From an uncultured Pelagibacteraceae bacterium (GTDB lineage: Bacteria; Pseudomonadota; Alphaproteobacteria; Pelagibacterales; Pelagibacteraceae): DNA of 64,000 nt. The position numbers were made by a program, and so were the translations under genes. The first letter of the stretch is position 1, and every line of letters starts with the position of its first letter. The DNA is taken from NCBI GenBank assembly GCA_902548405.1, contig CACCRN010000001.1, positions 1-64,000 on the forward strand, written 5' to 3'. The notes under the pieces are model-generated. The model did not search any database, was not told the DNA's origin, and was given only the letters and a program-made list of their open reading frames with translations. Shown here piece by piece: positions 54,747 through 63,953 of this stretch.

Positions 54747-56521
54747 TGAAATACCCCAAAGAGTATTTAGATGAAATTAAGACGCGTTTGAAAGTTTCAA
54801 CTGTTGTATCAAAAACAGTTTCATTAAAAAAAAGAGGTAAAGAATTTGTAGGATTATCTCCATTTAAAAACGAAAAAACACCTTCATTTACAGTTAATGA
54901 TGAAAAAGAATTTTATCATTGTTTTGCTACTTCAGAACATGGAAATATATTTGATTTTGTAATGAAAACCCAAAATTTAAAATTTGGAGAAGCTGTTAAA
55001 TATTTAGCACAATTAGCAGGCATGCAACCATACATGTTTTCAAAAAAAGATGAAGAAAGAGAAAAAAAATGGAATGAATATAAATCAATTTATAGTGAAT
55101 ATGTTGATTTTTACCATAGTGAATTAATTAAAAACGAACAATTTTCAAATGCTAGAGAATATTTAAAAAAACGTTCTTTAAGCAAAGAGGACGTAAAAAA
55201 ATTTAAAATGGGATATGTGGAAAAAAATCCAAATATTTTTGAAAAATTAAATAATAAATATAGTGAACAAACCTTAATTGAAACTGGGTTATTTTATTTA
55301 GATGAAAAAAAAAATACTCATGTAGAAAGATTTAGAGGAAGATTAATTTTTCCAATTAATAACATAACTGGTCAACCAATTGCTTTAGGTGGAAGAATAA
55401 TAGAGAACTTAGATTACCTTGCAAAATACATTAACTCACCTGAAACTTTATTTTTTAAAAAAGGATCAAATTTATATAATCTAGACTTAGCTAGAAAATT
55501 ATCAAACAAATTAGATCATATTTATTTGGTGGAAGGCTATATGGATGTCATTGGATTAAGCAAAAATGGAGTTGATAATGCTGTTGCAAATCTTGGTACC
55601 TCACTAACTGACAAACAAATTCAAATTCTTAACCAATTTTTTGATGATATAATTATATGCTTTGATGGTGATGAAAGTGGTTACAAAGCAGCATTAAGAG
55701 CTGCAGAAAATTCAATTAAAGAATTAAAACCAGAAAAACAAATTTCATTCTTATTTTTACCAAACAAAGAAGACCCCGACAGTTATGTAAATAAAAATGG
55801 TAAAGCTAATTTCATAAAATTTACAAAACAATCTAAGTTATCAATTCATCAATTTATTTTTATTCACTATAAAAAACAAACTGAAAATAACCCTTCTTCT
55901 ATGGCTACTTTTGAAAAAAGATTAAGAGATATAGCAAATACTATTAAGGATGATTATATTAAAAAATATGTATTAGAATATTTTTTAGAGAAAATTGCAG
56001 AATTAACGCCTCATTCAAATCAAAAAAATAAAAAATCCTATAAAAAACCAACCAAATCTTTAGATGCTACTAAGAAGTATTACAATGAAAGCAAATCTAT
56101 GTCTGGAGTTGAGCTTAAAGAATTTTCCTTAATTTATTTGATAATTAATAATTTAAATTTAATGCAATCAAATATTCATTTAATTGAAAATATTAAATTA
56201 TTTACTGAAGTTAATAAAAAAATCTTTAGTCAAATAATTGAAATTTTAAAATCTGAAAATCAAATATCTGTTCAGGACTTAAATTTGGATAGTCAGATAA
56301 TTGAAAAAATAAATAAATTTGCGCCAATAAAATATATTTTAAAAAATAATACTAAAAATGAACACAAAATTATTGAATTGCTTGAAGATATTTCACGAGA
56401 TTTAATGAATTATGATCTTGAGTTTAGAATTCAAGAATTAGAATCGAAGTTCTCAGTGGATATGAGCGAGAGCACATTTAATGAGCTAAAAGAGCTCAAA
56501 AAAAAGCAGAATCTCAATTAA
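54746..56521 (+). CDS. dnaG: DNA primase with a degenerate zinc site
   Basis: 591-aa RNA primase for replication. Order: N-terminal CHC2-type domain (1-100), catalytic TOPRIM core (about 125-375, with YLVEGYMDVIGLSKNG and CFDGDESGYKAALRA) and a C-terminal helicase-binding part (about 440-591). The usual four zinc ligands CxxH...CxxC are replaced: S38, K41, C59 and T62 (LSPFKNEKTPSF, YHCFATSEHG), so only one remains. Loss of zinc ligands is seen in some other alphaproteobacterial primases. It is flanked by yqeY (overlap) and rpoD (32-bp gap), a macromolecular-synthesis operon. Confidence 0.95.
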   Translation: MKYPKEYLDEIKTRLKVSTVVSKTVSLKKRGKEFVGLSPFKNEKTPSFTVNDEKEFYHCFATSEHGNIFDFVMKTQNLKFGEAVKYLAQLAGMQPYMFSKKDEEREKKWNEYKSIYSEYVDFYHSELIKNEQFSNAREYLKKRSLSKEDVKKFKMGYVEKNPNIFEKLNNKYSEQTLIETGLFYLDEKKNTHVERFRGRLIFPINNITGQPIALGGRIIENLDYLAKYINSPETLFFKKGSNLYNLDLARKLSNKLDHIYLVEGYMDVIGLSKNGVDNAVANLGTSLTDKQIQILNQFFDDIIICFDGDESGYKAALRAAENSIKELKPEKQISFLFLPNKEDPDSYVNKNGKANFIKFTKQSKLSIHQFIFIHYKKQTENNPSSMATFEKRLRDIANTIKDDYIKKYVLEYFLEKIAELTPHSNQKNKKSYKKPTKSLDATKKYYNESKSMSGVELKEFSLIYLIINNLNLMQSNIHLIENIKLFTEVNKKIFSQIIEILKSENQISVQDLNLDSQIIEKINKFAPIKYILKNNTKNEHKIIELLEDISRDLMNYDLEFRIQELESKFSVDMSESTFNELKELKKKQNLN

Positions 56522-56553
56522 TCTGGACAAATTTGTAATGGATTTTTACAGAT

Positions 56554-58410
56554 TTGACATTATATAAGACTTTCAACTTTATCGCTGTGGAAAGAATTAT
56601 TACAAAATCATTTGCTAGATTAATGGGTCGAGGAACCCACAGAGGATTTATAACATATGAAGAACTTAGCAAATCATTAGGCAAAAGAAATTTATCAGAT
56701 GAAAATCTTGCTCAAGCTTTTATCCATATATTAGATGAAAATATTTCATTAGTTGAAAAAAAATCAGATTTTAAAGTTCTTAGAAAAAAAGAAAATTCAA
56801 ATAAAGAAGAGGGAAAAACAATTGAGAAAAGCGACGATCCTATCAGAATGTATTTGCGTGAAATGGGAGGTGTTGAATTACTTTCAAGAGAAGGAGAAAT
56901 TGCAATTGCAAAAAGAATAGAGGCTGGAAAGGATGTGATGTTAATTGCACTATCACAAAGTCCTATAACAGCACAACAATTTTTTGAGTGGAATGAAAAA
57001 CTTCAAAAAGATGAAATTTTAGTTAGAGAAATTATAGACATAGATACAAACTATATGGAAGATGAGTCAACTGGACCAAGTGCTAAACAAAAAAACGCTG
57101 GAGAGACAGACAAAGAAGAAGGCTCTTCAGACGAAGATGATGACTTTAATCCAACTCTTGCTGCAATGGAGACAGAAATTAAACCAAAAGTATTAAAAAC
57201 AGTAAACACGTTAACTAAAGAATATACAAAGCTTATTAAATATCAAAAAGAAAAGTTAGATTGTGTCTTAAATTCTCAAAACTTTACACCTGCGAAAGAA
57301 AAAGGCTATGAAAAAATTGTAAATGATATTTTAGAAAATATTAAATCACTTCAACTATCTCCTTCTGTTTTAGAAGAACTTGTTCAAAAACATTATGTTG
57401 AGAATAAAAAAATAATTTCTTTAGAAGGAAATCTTTTGAGACTTGCAATGGATCAAAAAATACCAAGAAATGAATTTATAAAATTTTATGTTGGAAACGA
57501 AATAAATCCAAATCTTAAAAAATTCTTAGATACAAATTTAGTCTGGAAGCAATTTTTTGTAAAAAATAAAGAAGAATTTAAAAATATCAGAGAAAGACTT
57601 ATTGAAATAAGTCACAAACTTGGAATTTCAGTTACTGATTTTAAAAAATTAGTGAGTAGAATTCAAAAAGGTGAAAAAGAATCCAGAATAGCAAAAAAAG
57701 AGATGGTTGAGGCTAATCTTAGATTGGTAATTTCAATAGCTAAAAAATACACAAATAGAGGATTGCAATTTTTAGATTTAATTCAAGAGGGTAATATTGG
57801 ATTAATGAAAGCAGTTGATAAGTTTGAGTATAGAAGAGGATATAAATTTTCTACATATGCAACTTGGTGGATTAGACAAGCAATAACTAGATCAATTGCA
57901 GACCAAGCAAGAACAATTCGTATACCTGTTCATATGATAGAAACAATTAATAAAATAGTAAGAACTCAAAGACTAATCTTAAGTGAATTTGGTAGAGAAG
58001 CAACACCTGAGGAGTTGGCACAAAAATTAAGAATGCCTTTAGACAAGGTTAGAAAAGTGTTAAAAATCTCAAAAGAACCAGTTTCACTTGAGAAACCAGT
58101 AGGTGATGAGGAAGATAGTAGTTTAGGAGATTTCATTGAAGATACAAAAGCACTAGCTCCATTAGAACAAGCTATTAAATCTAACCTTGGAGAGGCAACT
58201 ACAAAAATTTTATCTACCCTTACCCCAAGAGAGGAAAGAGTATTAAGAATGAGATTTGGTGTAGGTATGAATACTGATCATACTTTAGAGGAAGTAGGTT
58301 TACAGTTTTCTGTAACTAGAGAAAGAATTAGGCAGATCGAGGCCAAGGCTCTTAGAAAATTAAAACACCCAAGCAGATCTAAACAACTAAAAAGTTTCTT
58401 AGAAAGTTAG
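56554..58410 (+). CDS. rpoD: Primary sigma factor (sigma-70)
   Basis: 618 aa. Region 1.1 (about 1-80, [17 protein letters not shown]), region 1.2 ([20 protein letters not shown]), a non-conserved acidic insert, then region 2 ([34 protein letters not shown]), region 3 and region 4 ([31 protein letters not shown]). The start is uncertain: the frame opens after a stop at 56536, TTG 56554 is used here, and GTG 56587 is the next option; the first ATG (56620s) would cut into region 1.1. None has a clear ribosome binding site. It follows dnaG and precedes two tRNA genes. Confidence 0.95.
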   Translation: MTLYKTFNFIAVERIITKSFARLMGRGTHRGFITYEELSKSLGKRNLSDENLAQAFIHILDENISLVEKKSDFKVLRKKENSNKEEGKTIEKSDDPIRMYLREMGGVELLSREGEIAIAKRIEAGKDVMLIALSQSPITAQQFFEWNEKLQKDEILVREIIDIDTNYMEDESTGPSAKQKNAGETDKEEGSSDEDDDFNPTLAAMETEIKPKVLKTVNTLTKEYTKLIKYQKEKLDCVLNSQNFTPAKEKGYEKIVNDILENIKSLQLSPSVLEELVQKHYVENKKIISLEGNLLRLAMDQKIPRNEFIKFYVGNEINPNLKKFLDTNLVWKQFFVKNKEEFKNIRERLIEISHKLGISVTDFKKLVSRIQKGEKESRIAKKEMVEANLRLVISIAKKYTNRGLQFLDLIQEGNIGLMKAVDKFEYRRGYKFSTYATWWIRQAITRSIADQARTIRIPVHMIETINKIVRTQRLILSEFGREATPEELAQKLRMPLDKVRKVLKISKEPVSLEKPVGDEEDSSLGDFIEDTKALAPLEQAIKSNLGEATTKILSTLTPREERVLRMRFGVGMNTDHTLEEVGLQFSVTRERIRQIEAKALRKLKHPSRSKQLKSFLES

Positions 58411-58413
58411 ATT

Positions 58414-58488
58414 GGGCCGTTAGCTCAATAGTAGAGTACTGCATTGACATTGCAGGGGTAGTTGGAGCGTAACCAACACGGCCCACCA
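58414..58488 (+). tRNA. tRNA-Val (GAC) with unusual elbow
   Basis: 75 nt with encoded CCA. The acceptor stem GGGCCGT/ACGGCCC, D stem GCTC/GAGT, anticodon stem CTGCA/TGCAG and T stem GTTGG/CCAAC are all paired; the loop TTGACAT gives anticodon GAC. The T loop reads AGCGTAA instead of TTCGANN, and the 7-base D loop AATAGTA lacks the GG pair. It begins 3 bases after the rpoD stop. Confidence 0.8.
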
Positions 58489-58546
58489 TTATTGATTTAT
58501 CTTTAATTGATTAGTTAATAAAAATGATATAACAAACTAATGTTTT

Positions 58547-58623
58547 GGGCCTGTAGCTCAGTTGGTTAGAGCAGTACACTCATAATGTATTGGTCCCAGG
58601 TTCGAGTCCTGGCGGGCCCACCA
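58547..58623 (+). tRNA. tRNA with CAT anticodon (Ile2 or elongator Met)
   Basis: 77 nt with encoded CCA. Acceptor GGGCCTG/CGGGCCC, D arm GCTC AGTTGGTTA GAGC, anticodon stem GTACA/TGTAT with loop CTCATAA, T arm CCAGG TTCGAGT CCTGG. The G1:C72 pair excludes the initiator. The acceptor GGGCCTG and the TTGGTC variable region look more like the AUA-reading isoleucine tRNA (C34 modified to lysidine) than elongator Met, but this is not certain by eye. Confidence 0.92.
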
Positions 58624-58626
58624 AAT

Positions 58627-59097
58627 CTAATCTTTCGATATACCTGCTAGTTTCTGTAAAAGATATATTTCTTTATCTGTTAACCCTTTTTTGTTTAATT
58701 CAGCAATTATAGTTTTTTTAAGATTTTTCATAGCTAAAAATGAGAGAATGCCAACAGTTAAAGTAATCAAGGAAATCCAAAAATTTGATAAATTTATAAA
58801 TATTAAAAATATTGAAATTGTAATCCAAAAAACTGTTAAACCCGTAACAATTATTTTTTGACTTTTTAAATCTTTTATTTTTATAAAAAAAAGAAACATC
58901 AAAGTTATGAGTATTAAAATCCCAGAAATTGTAAACCACAGGTAAATTGAAATATCAGATGTACTTCCACCCACAAAAGTATCTTCCAATGCTTCGTTAA
59001 CAAAGTATAAAATTGTCCCTTTATATGATGAATAGATTAAAAAAAATGAAGAAGTTAAAGCTGAAATTAAAAGTATTGATTTAGTTGAAATCTTCAA
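58627..59097 (-). CDS. Small polytopic membrane protein, unknown
   Basis: 156 aa with four predicted membrane helices (about 8-28, 50-72, 82-104, 107-127) and a short cytoplasmic C-terminus (IIAELNKKGLTDKEIYLLQKL). No family is recognised. It follows mlaC by 6 bp on the same strand, so it may belong to the mla transcript, and ends 3 bp from the CCA end of the convergent tRNA. Confidence 0.65.
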   Translation of the reverse strand: MKISTKSILLISALTSSFFLIYSSYKGTILYFVNEALEDTFVGGSTSDISIYLWFTISGILILITLMFLFFIKIKDLKSQKIIVTGLTVFWITISIFLIFINLSNFWISLITLTVGILSFLAMKNLKKTIIAELNKKGLTDKEIYLLQKLAGISKD

Positions 59098-59103
59098 GAT
59101 TTG

Positions 59104-59688
59104 TTAGCTGTTTGAAAAATCCCTTAATTTTGAAATCAATGCATTGATATCACCATCAGCACTAAGAATAATTGAATTAAATTCCTCTTTTTGAGTTCTT
59201 GCTAAACTTAATCCTTCAATAATAAGATCTCTAATAAGTGGTTGTTCCTTATTTTTTGTGTAGATTCTCCAATCTATTTTTACAGCTGGTCTCTTATCAG
59301 TCGCCGCAAGAGTACTTGAGACTATAGTATAGTTTTCATTTATTTTTTTTTTTGAATCAACGTTTATTATTGGATTAGAATATTCTGCCAATCTACTCGA
59401 GAAACTTTGCAAAAAGTATTCAGTAAAAACTTTTTCATATTCATTTTTTTGTTCATCAGATGCACTTTTCCTATGTGCTCCAAGTGAATAGAAACCTATA
59501 CCTCTTATATCAACTGTATCTAAAGCTATTGATTTCAATTCATCCATTCTTTCTTCTTTTGTTAAACCACCACTTAGAGTTTCAGCAGCTCTATTTACAG
59601 TAGATTGAACAAAAACGTCAGCTTCAATCGAGAAACTGTTTGTTAAATTAAGATTAAACAAGACCAATAATATAAGTACTTTTTTCAT
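59104..59688 (-). CDS. mlaC: MlaC-like periplasmic phospholipid-binding protein
   Basis: 194-aa secreted protein with a signal peptide (about 1-20). The MlaC/Tgt2 pattern is visible: DVRGIGFYSLGAHRKSASDEQ (in segments), FTEYFLQSFSSRLAEYS, a strand set with VKIDWRIYTKNKEQPLIRDL and IIEGLSLARTQKEEFNSI. MlaC ferries phospholipids between outer-membrane MlaA and the inner-membrane MlaFEDB transporter. It lies 17 bp after mlaA; the MlaFEDB genes are not in the window. Confidence 0.88.
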   Translation of the reverse strand: MKKVLILLVLFNLNLTNSFSIEADVFVQSTVNRAAETLSGGLTKEERMDELKSIALDTVDIRGIGFYSLGAHRKSASDEQKNEYEKVFTEYFLQSFSSRLAEYSNPIINVDSKKKINENYTIVSSTLAATDKRPAVKIDWRIYTKNKEQPLIRDLIIEGLSLARTQKEEFNSIILSADGDINALISKLRDFSNS

Positions 59689-59705
59689 TTTATCGGAAAA
59701 ATTAA

Positions 59706-60512
59706 CTATTTATTTTCGATTTCTTCCCAGCCATTATCATCTTCAAAAATTATTTCTAAGTTTCCTCTTTGAAGATTTTTAATTTTATTTTCTCTATCTT
59801 GTAAATATAAACTTCTTATAGAAGCATAAAAATCTATTGAATTTTTTTCAAGGTTTTCAAGTGACTCTATGTTATTAGCTCTAAATTCGATACCACTTAT
59901 TCCTTTAGATGCTAAATAAATTCCTTCACTCAAAAATTCATTGTTACCATGAGTAGAGGCATTATACCAAGGGTCTCCACCTAATACATTAACAAAAGAT
60001 CCTGTAGTATCCCTAACTGTAGATGGCCCTAGTACTGGAAGGACAAGGTAGCAACCTGGTCCAAATCCCCATTTACCTAACGTCTGACCGTAATCTTCTC
60101 TTTCGTATTTTGGAAATCCTATTTTATTAGCAACATCAACAAATCCTAAAATTCCAACAGTGCTGTTGACTAATAATCTTCCAGTATTAACGAATGCAGT
60201 TTTAACATCGCCTTGTAAAACATTATTTGGTATTGTTATTAAGTTAGATAAGTTTCTTACAGCGTTACTTGTACCTGTTTGTACTCCCTCTGGTAATTTT
60301 CTATATCCTTTTGCTATAGGTTTTAGCAATGTTTTATCAAGACCTTGGTTAAATGAAAAAGTTGCTCTATTTAATTTTTCAAAGCAGTCTCTAGTTTTTG
60401 TTATTTGTTCAGTTTTTTTTTTGTTTAAAGTGTTTTCTCCATCTGATCCAGCATAGGCATTAAATCCTTGTAGGAAAATTAGAACTGAGATTATTAATAA
60501 TTTTTTAAGCAT
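59706..60512 (-). CDS. mlaA: MlaA/VacJ-like outer-membrane lipid-transport protein without lipobox
   Basis: The 268-aa VacJ family protein: DCFEKLNRATFSFNQGLDK, a helical ring region (VRNLSNLITIPNNVLQGD), LVNSTVGILGFVDVA, the signature EDYGQTLGKWGFGPGCYLVLP (in segments) and GPSTVRDTTG. Such proteins remove mislocalised phospholipids from the outer leaflet. The signal peptide (LIFLQGFNAYAGS) has no Cys at the cleavage site, so the protein is probably not lipidated, unlike the E. coli form. It heads the mlaA-mlaC unit and is divergent from the amidase gene. Confidence 0.92.
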   Translation of the reverse strand: MLKKLLIISVLIFLQGFNAYAGSDGENTLNKKKTEQITKTRDCFEKLNRATFSFNQGLDKTLLKPIAKGYRKLPEGVQTGTSNAVRNLSNLITIPNNVLQGDVKTAFVNTGRLLVNSTVGILGFVDVANKIGFPKYEREDYGQTLGKWGFGPGCYLVLPVLGPSTVRDTTGSFVNVLGGDPWYNASTHGNNEFLSEGIYLASKGISGIEFRANNIESLENLEKNSIDFYASIRSLYLQDRENKIKNLQRGNLEIIFEDDNGWEEIENK

Positions 60513-60589
60513 TGCTCACCTTATATTATATAAATTCTTATAATAAAGAAATTTTTAAATTAGAAAAATGTCGATAAAGTGTTTAATAA

Positions 60590-61348
60590 TTGGTGAAAAT
60601 AGACCCCAAATTGAGCATGAAAATTAATTCAAATTATTCACCTAATTTTGACTCAAAAAAAAGGAGTTTAGATGAAATTAATTTCATTATTTTTCATTAT
60701 ACGGGAATGAAAAATGAGAAAAAAGCTATTGATAAATTATTAGATATTAAGTCCAAAGTAAGTTGTCATTACTTTATAAAAAATAATGGTGAAATTTTAA
60801 GAATGGTTCCTGACTCATATACTGCTTGGCATGCGGGAGTTTCTAGTTGGAAAAAGTTTAAATCTTTAAATAAAAATTCTATTGGAATTGAAATAAATAA
60901 TCCTGGTCATGAGTTTAAGTATAAAAAATTTTCAAAAAAACAAATTTATTCTGTAATTAAGTTGACCAAATATATTATTGAAAAATATAAAATTAATCCA
61001 AAATCAATATTAGGTCATTCGGATATTGCACCAGATAGAAAAAAAGATCCAGGTGAAAAATTTCCGTGGGAATTATTGTCAAGAAAAAAGATAGGTATCT
61101 GGCATGAGTTAAAATCAAATGAAATTAAAGTTTATAGAAAATTAAAATTAAGCAACATATTAAAAATAAAATTTATAAATAATCTTTATAAAATTGGATA
61201 TCCTAAGAACTCGAAAATAAATAAAAATAAATACATCAAAAATATCACTGTTGCATTTCAAAGGAGATTTAGACAAGAATTGATAGACGGGAAAATTGAT
61301 AAAGAATGTTTGTTAATAAGTGAAAACCTAATAAAAAAGCTTAATTAA
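60590..61348 (+). CDS. N-acetylmuramoyl-L-alanine amidase (AmpD/AmiD, Amidase_2 family)
   Basis: 252 aa. The zinc amidase domain spans about 28-165: FIIFHYTGMKNEKKA (first His), SCHYFIKNNGEILRMVPD, AWHAGVSSWK, NSIGIEINNPGHEF and LGHSDIAPDRKKDPGEKFPW (second His and Asp). A peptidoglycan-binding-like helical tail (about 185-252) follows. There is no signal peptide, so a cytoplasmic recycling role (AmpD-like) is possible. The start is uncertain: TTG 60590, GTG 60593 or ATG 60617; none has a clear ribosome site. It lies just before rnpB. Confidence 0.88.
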   Translation: MVKIDPKLSMKINSNYSPNFDSKKRSLDEINFIIFHYTGMKNEKKAIDKLLDIKSKVSCHYFIKNNGEILRMVPDSYTAWHAGVSSWKKFKSLNKNSIGIEINNPGHEFKYKKFSKKQIYSVIKLTKYIIEKYKINPKSILGHSDIAPDRKKDPGEKFPWELLSRKKIGIWHELKSNEIKVYRKLKLSNILKIKFINNLYKIGYPKNSKINKNKYIKNITVAFQRRFRQELIDGKIDKECLLISENLIKKLN

Positions 61349-61387
61349 ATTGTCTTGTAATTTTTAAGTTTGATAATAAGTTAACTC

Positions 61388-61744
61388 TGCCAGATAAATG
61401 ACTTATCGCTTTAATTTTTTTTAAAGAGGAAAGTCCGGGCTCTACAAGGACACAGTGCCAGGTAATACCTGGCGGGGGAGACCCTAGGGACAGTGCCACA
61501 GAAAATAAACCGCCATAACATGGTAAGGGTGAAAAGGTGTGGTAAGAGCACACCGGTTCTATTGGTAACAATGAACGCTGGAAAACCCCACTGGGAGCAA
61601 GACTAAGTAGAGATGACATTGTTGCAAAACTAAAAGCCGTCCTTGGCTAGTCATCAGGGTTAGTTGCTTGAGCTTAAGAGTGATCTTAAGCCTAGACAAA
61701 TGATAAGTTTAAATGACAGAACCCGGCTTATAGTTTATCTGGTA
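61388..61744 (+). ncRNA. rnpB: RNase P RNA
   Basis: Catalytic RNA that matures tRNA 5' ends. The ends pair as helix P1 (CCAGATAAA at 61390-61398 with TTTATCTGG at 61734-61742). Conserved region I (GAGGAAAGTCCGGGCTC) is at 61426-61442 and region V (ACAGAACCCGGCTTA) at 61716-61730, with GGTAAGGGTGAAAAGGTG between. It is an A-type RNA of about 357 nt placed before mraZ, as in many alphaproteobacteria. An open frame on the other strand (61341-61619) is only its antisense shadow. Confidence 0.96.
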
Positions 61745-61937
61745 CTTCATAGTTTAAAAATGAAAAAATAAAAGATCTATAAAACTATTTTTATAGCTAG
61801 AAGCACAAGTTTAAATAGAGCTTAAATAAGCATCCTCATTATCGCAGCAATCAAATAAATAAAAAACTCATCAATTTCAAACCATTTTTTAGAATTTTTC
61901 CTCATAAAATGACTTTAATTAAGTAGAGAATCAACAT

Positions 61938-61966
61938 TTGACTATCTTTTTAAATACCCATATATT
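61938..61966 (+). promoter_or_regulatory. mraZ promoter (sigma-70)
   Basis: TTGACT at 61938-61943, a 17-base spacer and TATATT at 61961-61966 give a near-consensus promoter. Transcription would start near 61973, about 36 bp before the mraZ ATG. The preceding 190 bp after rnpB contain only A+T-rich sequence and a small stem at 61777-61796. Confidence 0.7.
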
Positions 61967-61980
61967 CCCATATATTCCCA
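61957..61980 (-). promoter_or_regulatory. MraZ-box triplet overlapping the mraZ promoter
   Basis: CCCA occurs at 61957-61960, 61967-61970 and 61977-61980, exactly 10 bp apart; on the minus strand this is TGGG(A/T) repeated three times with 5- to 6-base spacers. This is the repeat pattern known for MraZ operators. The -10 element lies between the first and second boxes, so binding should block the promoter and make mraZ self-repressing. Confidence 0.8.
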
Positions 61981-62008
61981 TTTATGGAATTTATAAAATT
62001 AAAAAAAC

Positions 62009-62476
62009 ATGTTTTTATCTACTTACGAGAACAGATTGGACAAAAAAGGGAGAGTATCTGTGCCTGCTAGCTTCAGATCTCATTTATCTAATTTAGGTTA
62101 TAATGGTGTTATTTGTTATCCATCTTTTAATAATTTTTCGATAGAAGCATGCTCCCAAGACAGAATTGAAAAAATTTCCTCTGCTATAGATTCTTTAAAT
62201 CCTTTTGAGGAAAAAAGAGATTATTTTGCAACATCAATATTGGCAGAAAGTACTAATTTACAGTTTGATAGTGAAGGTAGAATTTCTCTTTCATCAAAAT
62301 TACTAAAACATGCAAAAATAAAAAATAGTATGTTGTTTGTTGGCCAAGGTCAAACCTTTCAAATATGGGAACCAACGGCATTTGAAAAATTTAAGACATT
62401 AGCAAGAAAAAAAGCAAATTTAAATCGAGCAAGTCTTAAATGGGAAAAACATTTAAACAACAACGAGGGGAAATAA
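62009..62476 (+). CDS. mraZ: MraZ, division/cell-wall cluster transcription regulator
   Basis: 155 aa with two SpoVT/AbrB-like MraZ domains: the first begins [20 protein letters not shown], the second has [21 protein letters not shown] (DxxGR motif in both). The final 25 residues are basic. MraZ forms a ring-shaped oligomer that binds TGGG repeats, and three such boxes overlap this gene's own promoter. It is followed after 1 bp by ftsZ rather than rsmH, so its control may act directly on ftsZ. Confidence 0.95.
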   Translation: MFLSTYENRLDKKGRVSVPASFRSHLSNLGYNGVICYPSFNNFSIEACSQDRIEKISSAIDSLNPFEEKRDYFATSILAESTNLQFDSEGRISLSSKLLKHAKIKNSMLFVGQGQTFQIWEPTAFEKFKTLARKKANLNRASLKWEKHLNNNEGK

Positions 62477-62477
62477 G

Positions 62478-63953
62478 ATGACAATTAACTTTAAAGCACC
62501 AGAGATAAAAGAACTTCAGCCACGACTTTTAGTTTTAGGAGTAGGTGGAGCTGGAGGAAATGCAATAAATGAAATGATTGATAATAAACTTCAGGGTGTA
62601 GAATTTATTGCAGTCAATACTGATGCTCAAGATTTAAAGTTAAGTAAAGCAAAAACAAGAATTCAAATTGGTTTAAATTTAACAAAGGGTTTAGGTGCAG
62701 GTGCAAAATTAGATATAGGACAAGCTGCTGCTGATGAATCTTTAAATGAAATTGTAAATACACTTCAAGGTGCAAATATGGTTTTTATTGCAGCAGGTAT
62801 GGGTGGTGGAACGGGCACTGGTGCTGCTCATGTTATCGCTAGAGCTGCTAAAGAATTAAATATATTAACAGTAGGTGTTGTGACTCTTCCATTTTTATAT
62901 GAAGGCCCCTCTAGAATGAGAAGAGCACAACAAGGACTGGAAGAATTAAGAAAACATGTTGATACTATAATTGTTATTCCAAACCAAAACTTATTTAAAA
63001 TTGCAAATGAGCAAACAACTTTTGAAGAGTCTTTTAATCTTTCAAATAATGTTTTGATGCATGGAGTTCAGAGTATTACAGATTTAATGGTAAGACCTGG
63101 ATTAATTAATCTAGATTTTGCTGATGTTGAAACTGTAATGGCTTCAATGGGCAAAGCTATGATGGGAACAGGAGAAGCTGAAGGTGAAGGTAGAGCACTC
63201 AAAGCTGCTGAGATGGCAATTAGTAATCCATTAATTGATGATTACACCTTAAAGGGAGCTAAAGGGTTACTAGTAAATATCACCGGTGGTAAAGACTTAA
63301 AACTTTTTGAAGTTGATGAAGCAGTTAACAAAGTAAGAGCAGAAGTTGATCCAGAGGCTGAGTTAATTATAGGAGCAATAACTGATGCTGACTTAGACGG
63401 AAAAATGAGAGTTTCAATTGTTGCAACTTCATTAGATGGACAACAACCTGAATCTAAATCAGTAGTAAATATGGTACATAGAATACAAAATCGTAATCCT
63501 GGTTACTCTGATTTCTCAAACATGGGGTCTCCAGCATTTAACTTTTCAAACACATTAAGCCCAATTACTCATGGTGCTAACGCACTTAAGGTTGAGAATG
63601 AGATGGTTCAAGAACAAGAACAAGTAACTGTTGAAAACAATATGATGAGCGAAAATTTCGCTTCAGAAAACAGTGCAATAACAGAAAACATTGTCGAAGA
63701 CAGCACTGTAAATGAAATGGAAAAATCATTTACCCAAGAAGCAGTAGAAACATTTGAAGAAAAAAATCATGATGAAAATGTTCAAGAAGAACCATCAAAT
63801 GATCTCAAGGAGTTTGGCGTAGATTCAGATTCACCAGATTTATTTAGTTCAGAAAATGAAAACTCTTCACCATCAGATTTGTTGAATTCTGAAGATCAAG
63901 AAGATGAAGACGATCTTGAAATTCCTGCTTTCCTAAGAAGACAAAAAAATTAA
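62478..63953 (+). CDS. ftsZ: FtsZ, tubulin-like cell-division GTPase
   Basis: 491 aa. The GTPase domain (about 12-320) has [15 protein letters not shown], the tubulin signature [18 protein letters not shown] and synergy loop residues [12 protein letters not shown] long acidic, Glu/Asn-rich linker (about 335-475) ends in the conserved C-terminal peptide [12 protein letters not shown], which binds FtsA and other tethers. AACAACGAGGGG lies just upstream (GAGGGG, 8 bases before ATG), the best ribosome site of the region. It is preceded by mraZ; its stop overlaps a further ATG. Confidence 0.98.
   Translation: MTINFKAPEIKELQPRLLVLGVGGAGGNAINEMIDNKLQGVEFIAVNTDAQDLKLSKAKTRIQIGLNLTKGLGAGAKLDIGQAAADESLNEIVNTLQGANMVFIAAGMGGGTGTGAAHVIARAAKELNILTVGVVTLPFLYEGPSRMRRAQQGLEELRKHVDTIIVIPNQNLFKIANEQTTFEESFNLSNNVLMHGVQSITDLMVRPGLINLDFADVETVMASMGKAMMGTGEAEGEGRALKAAEMAISNPLIDDYTLKGAKGLLVNITGGKDLKLFEVDEAVNKVRAEVDPEAELIIGAITDADLDGKMRVSIVATSLDGQQPESKSVVNMVHRIQNRNPGYSDFSNMGSPAFNFSNTLSPITHGANALKVENEMVQEQEQVTVENNMMSENFASENSAITENIVEDSTVNEMEKSFTQEAVETFEEKNHDENVQEEPSNDLKEFGVDSDSPDLFSSENENSSPSDLLNSEDQEDEDDLEIPAFLRRQKN

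Noticed and set aside
58414..58623. tRNA pair as an integration site of a mobile element
   Set aside because: No integrase, direct repeat of a tRNA end or foreign composition was found around it.
61341..61619. 92-aa open frame on the minus strand
   Set aside because: It lies antisense to the conserved core of RNase P RNA; the composition and position show it is a shadow of rnpB.
61777..61796. 8-bp A/T stem after rnpB as a terminator
   Set aside because: The stem CTATAAAA/TTTTATAG is weak and is not followed by a U-tract.
61957..61980. Three short repeats resembling a mini-CRISPR or satellite
   Set aside because: The unit is only 10 bp with A/T spacers, and it matches an MraZ operator over a promoter.
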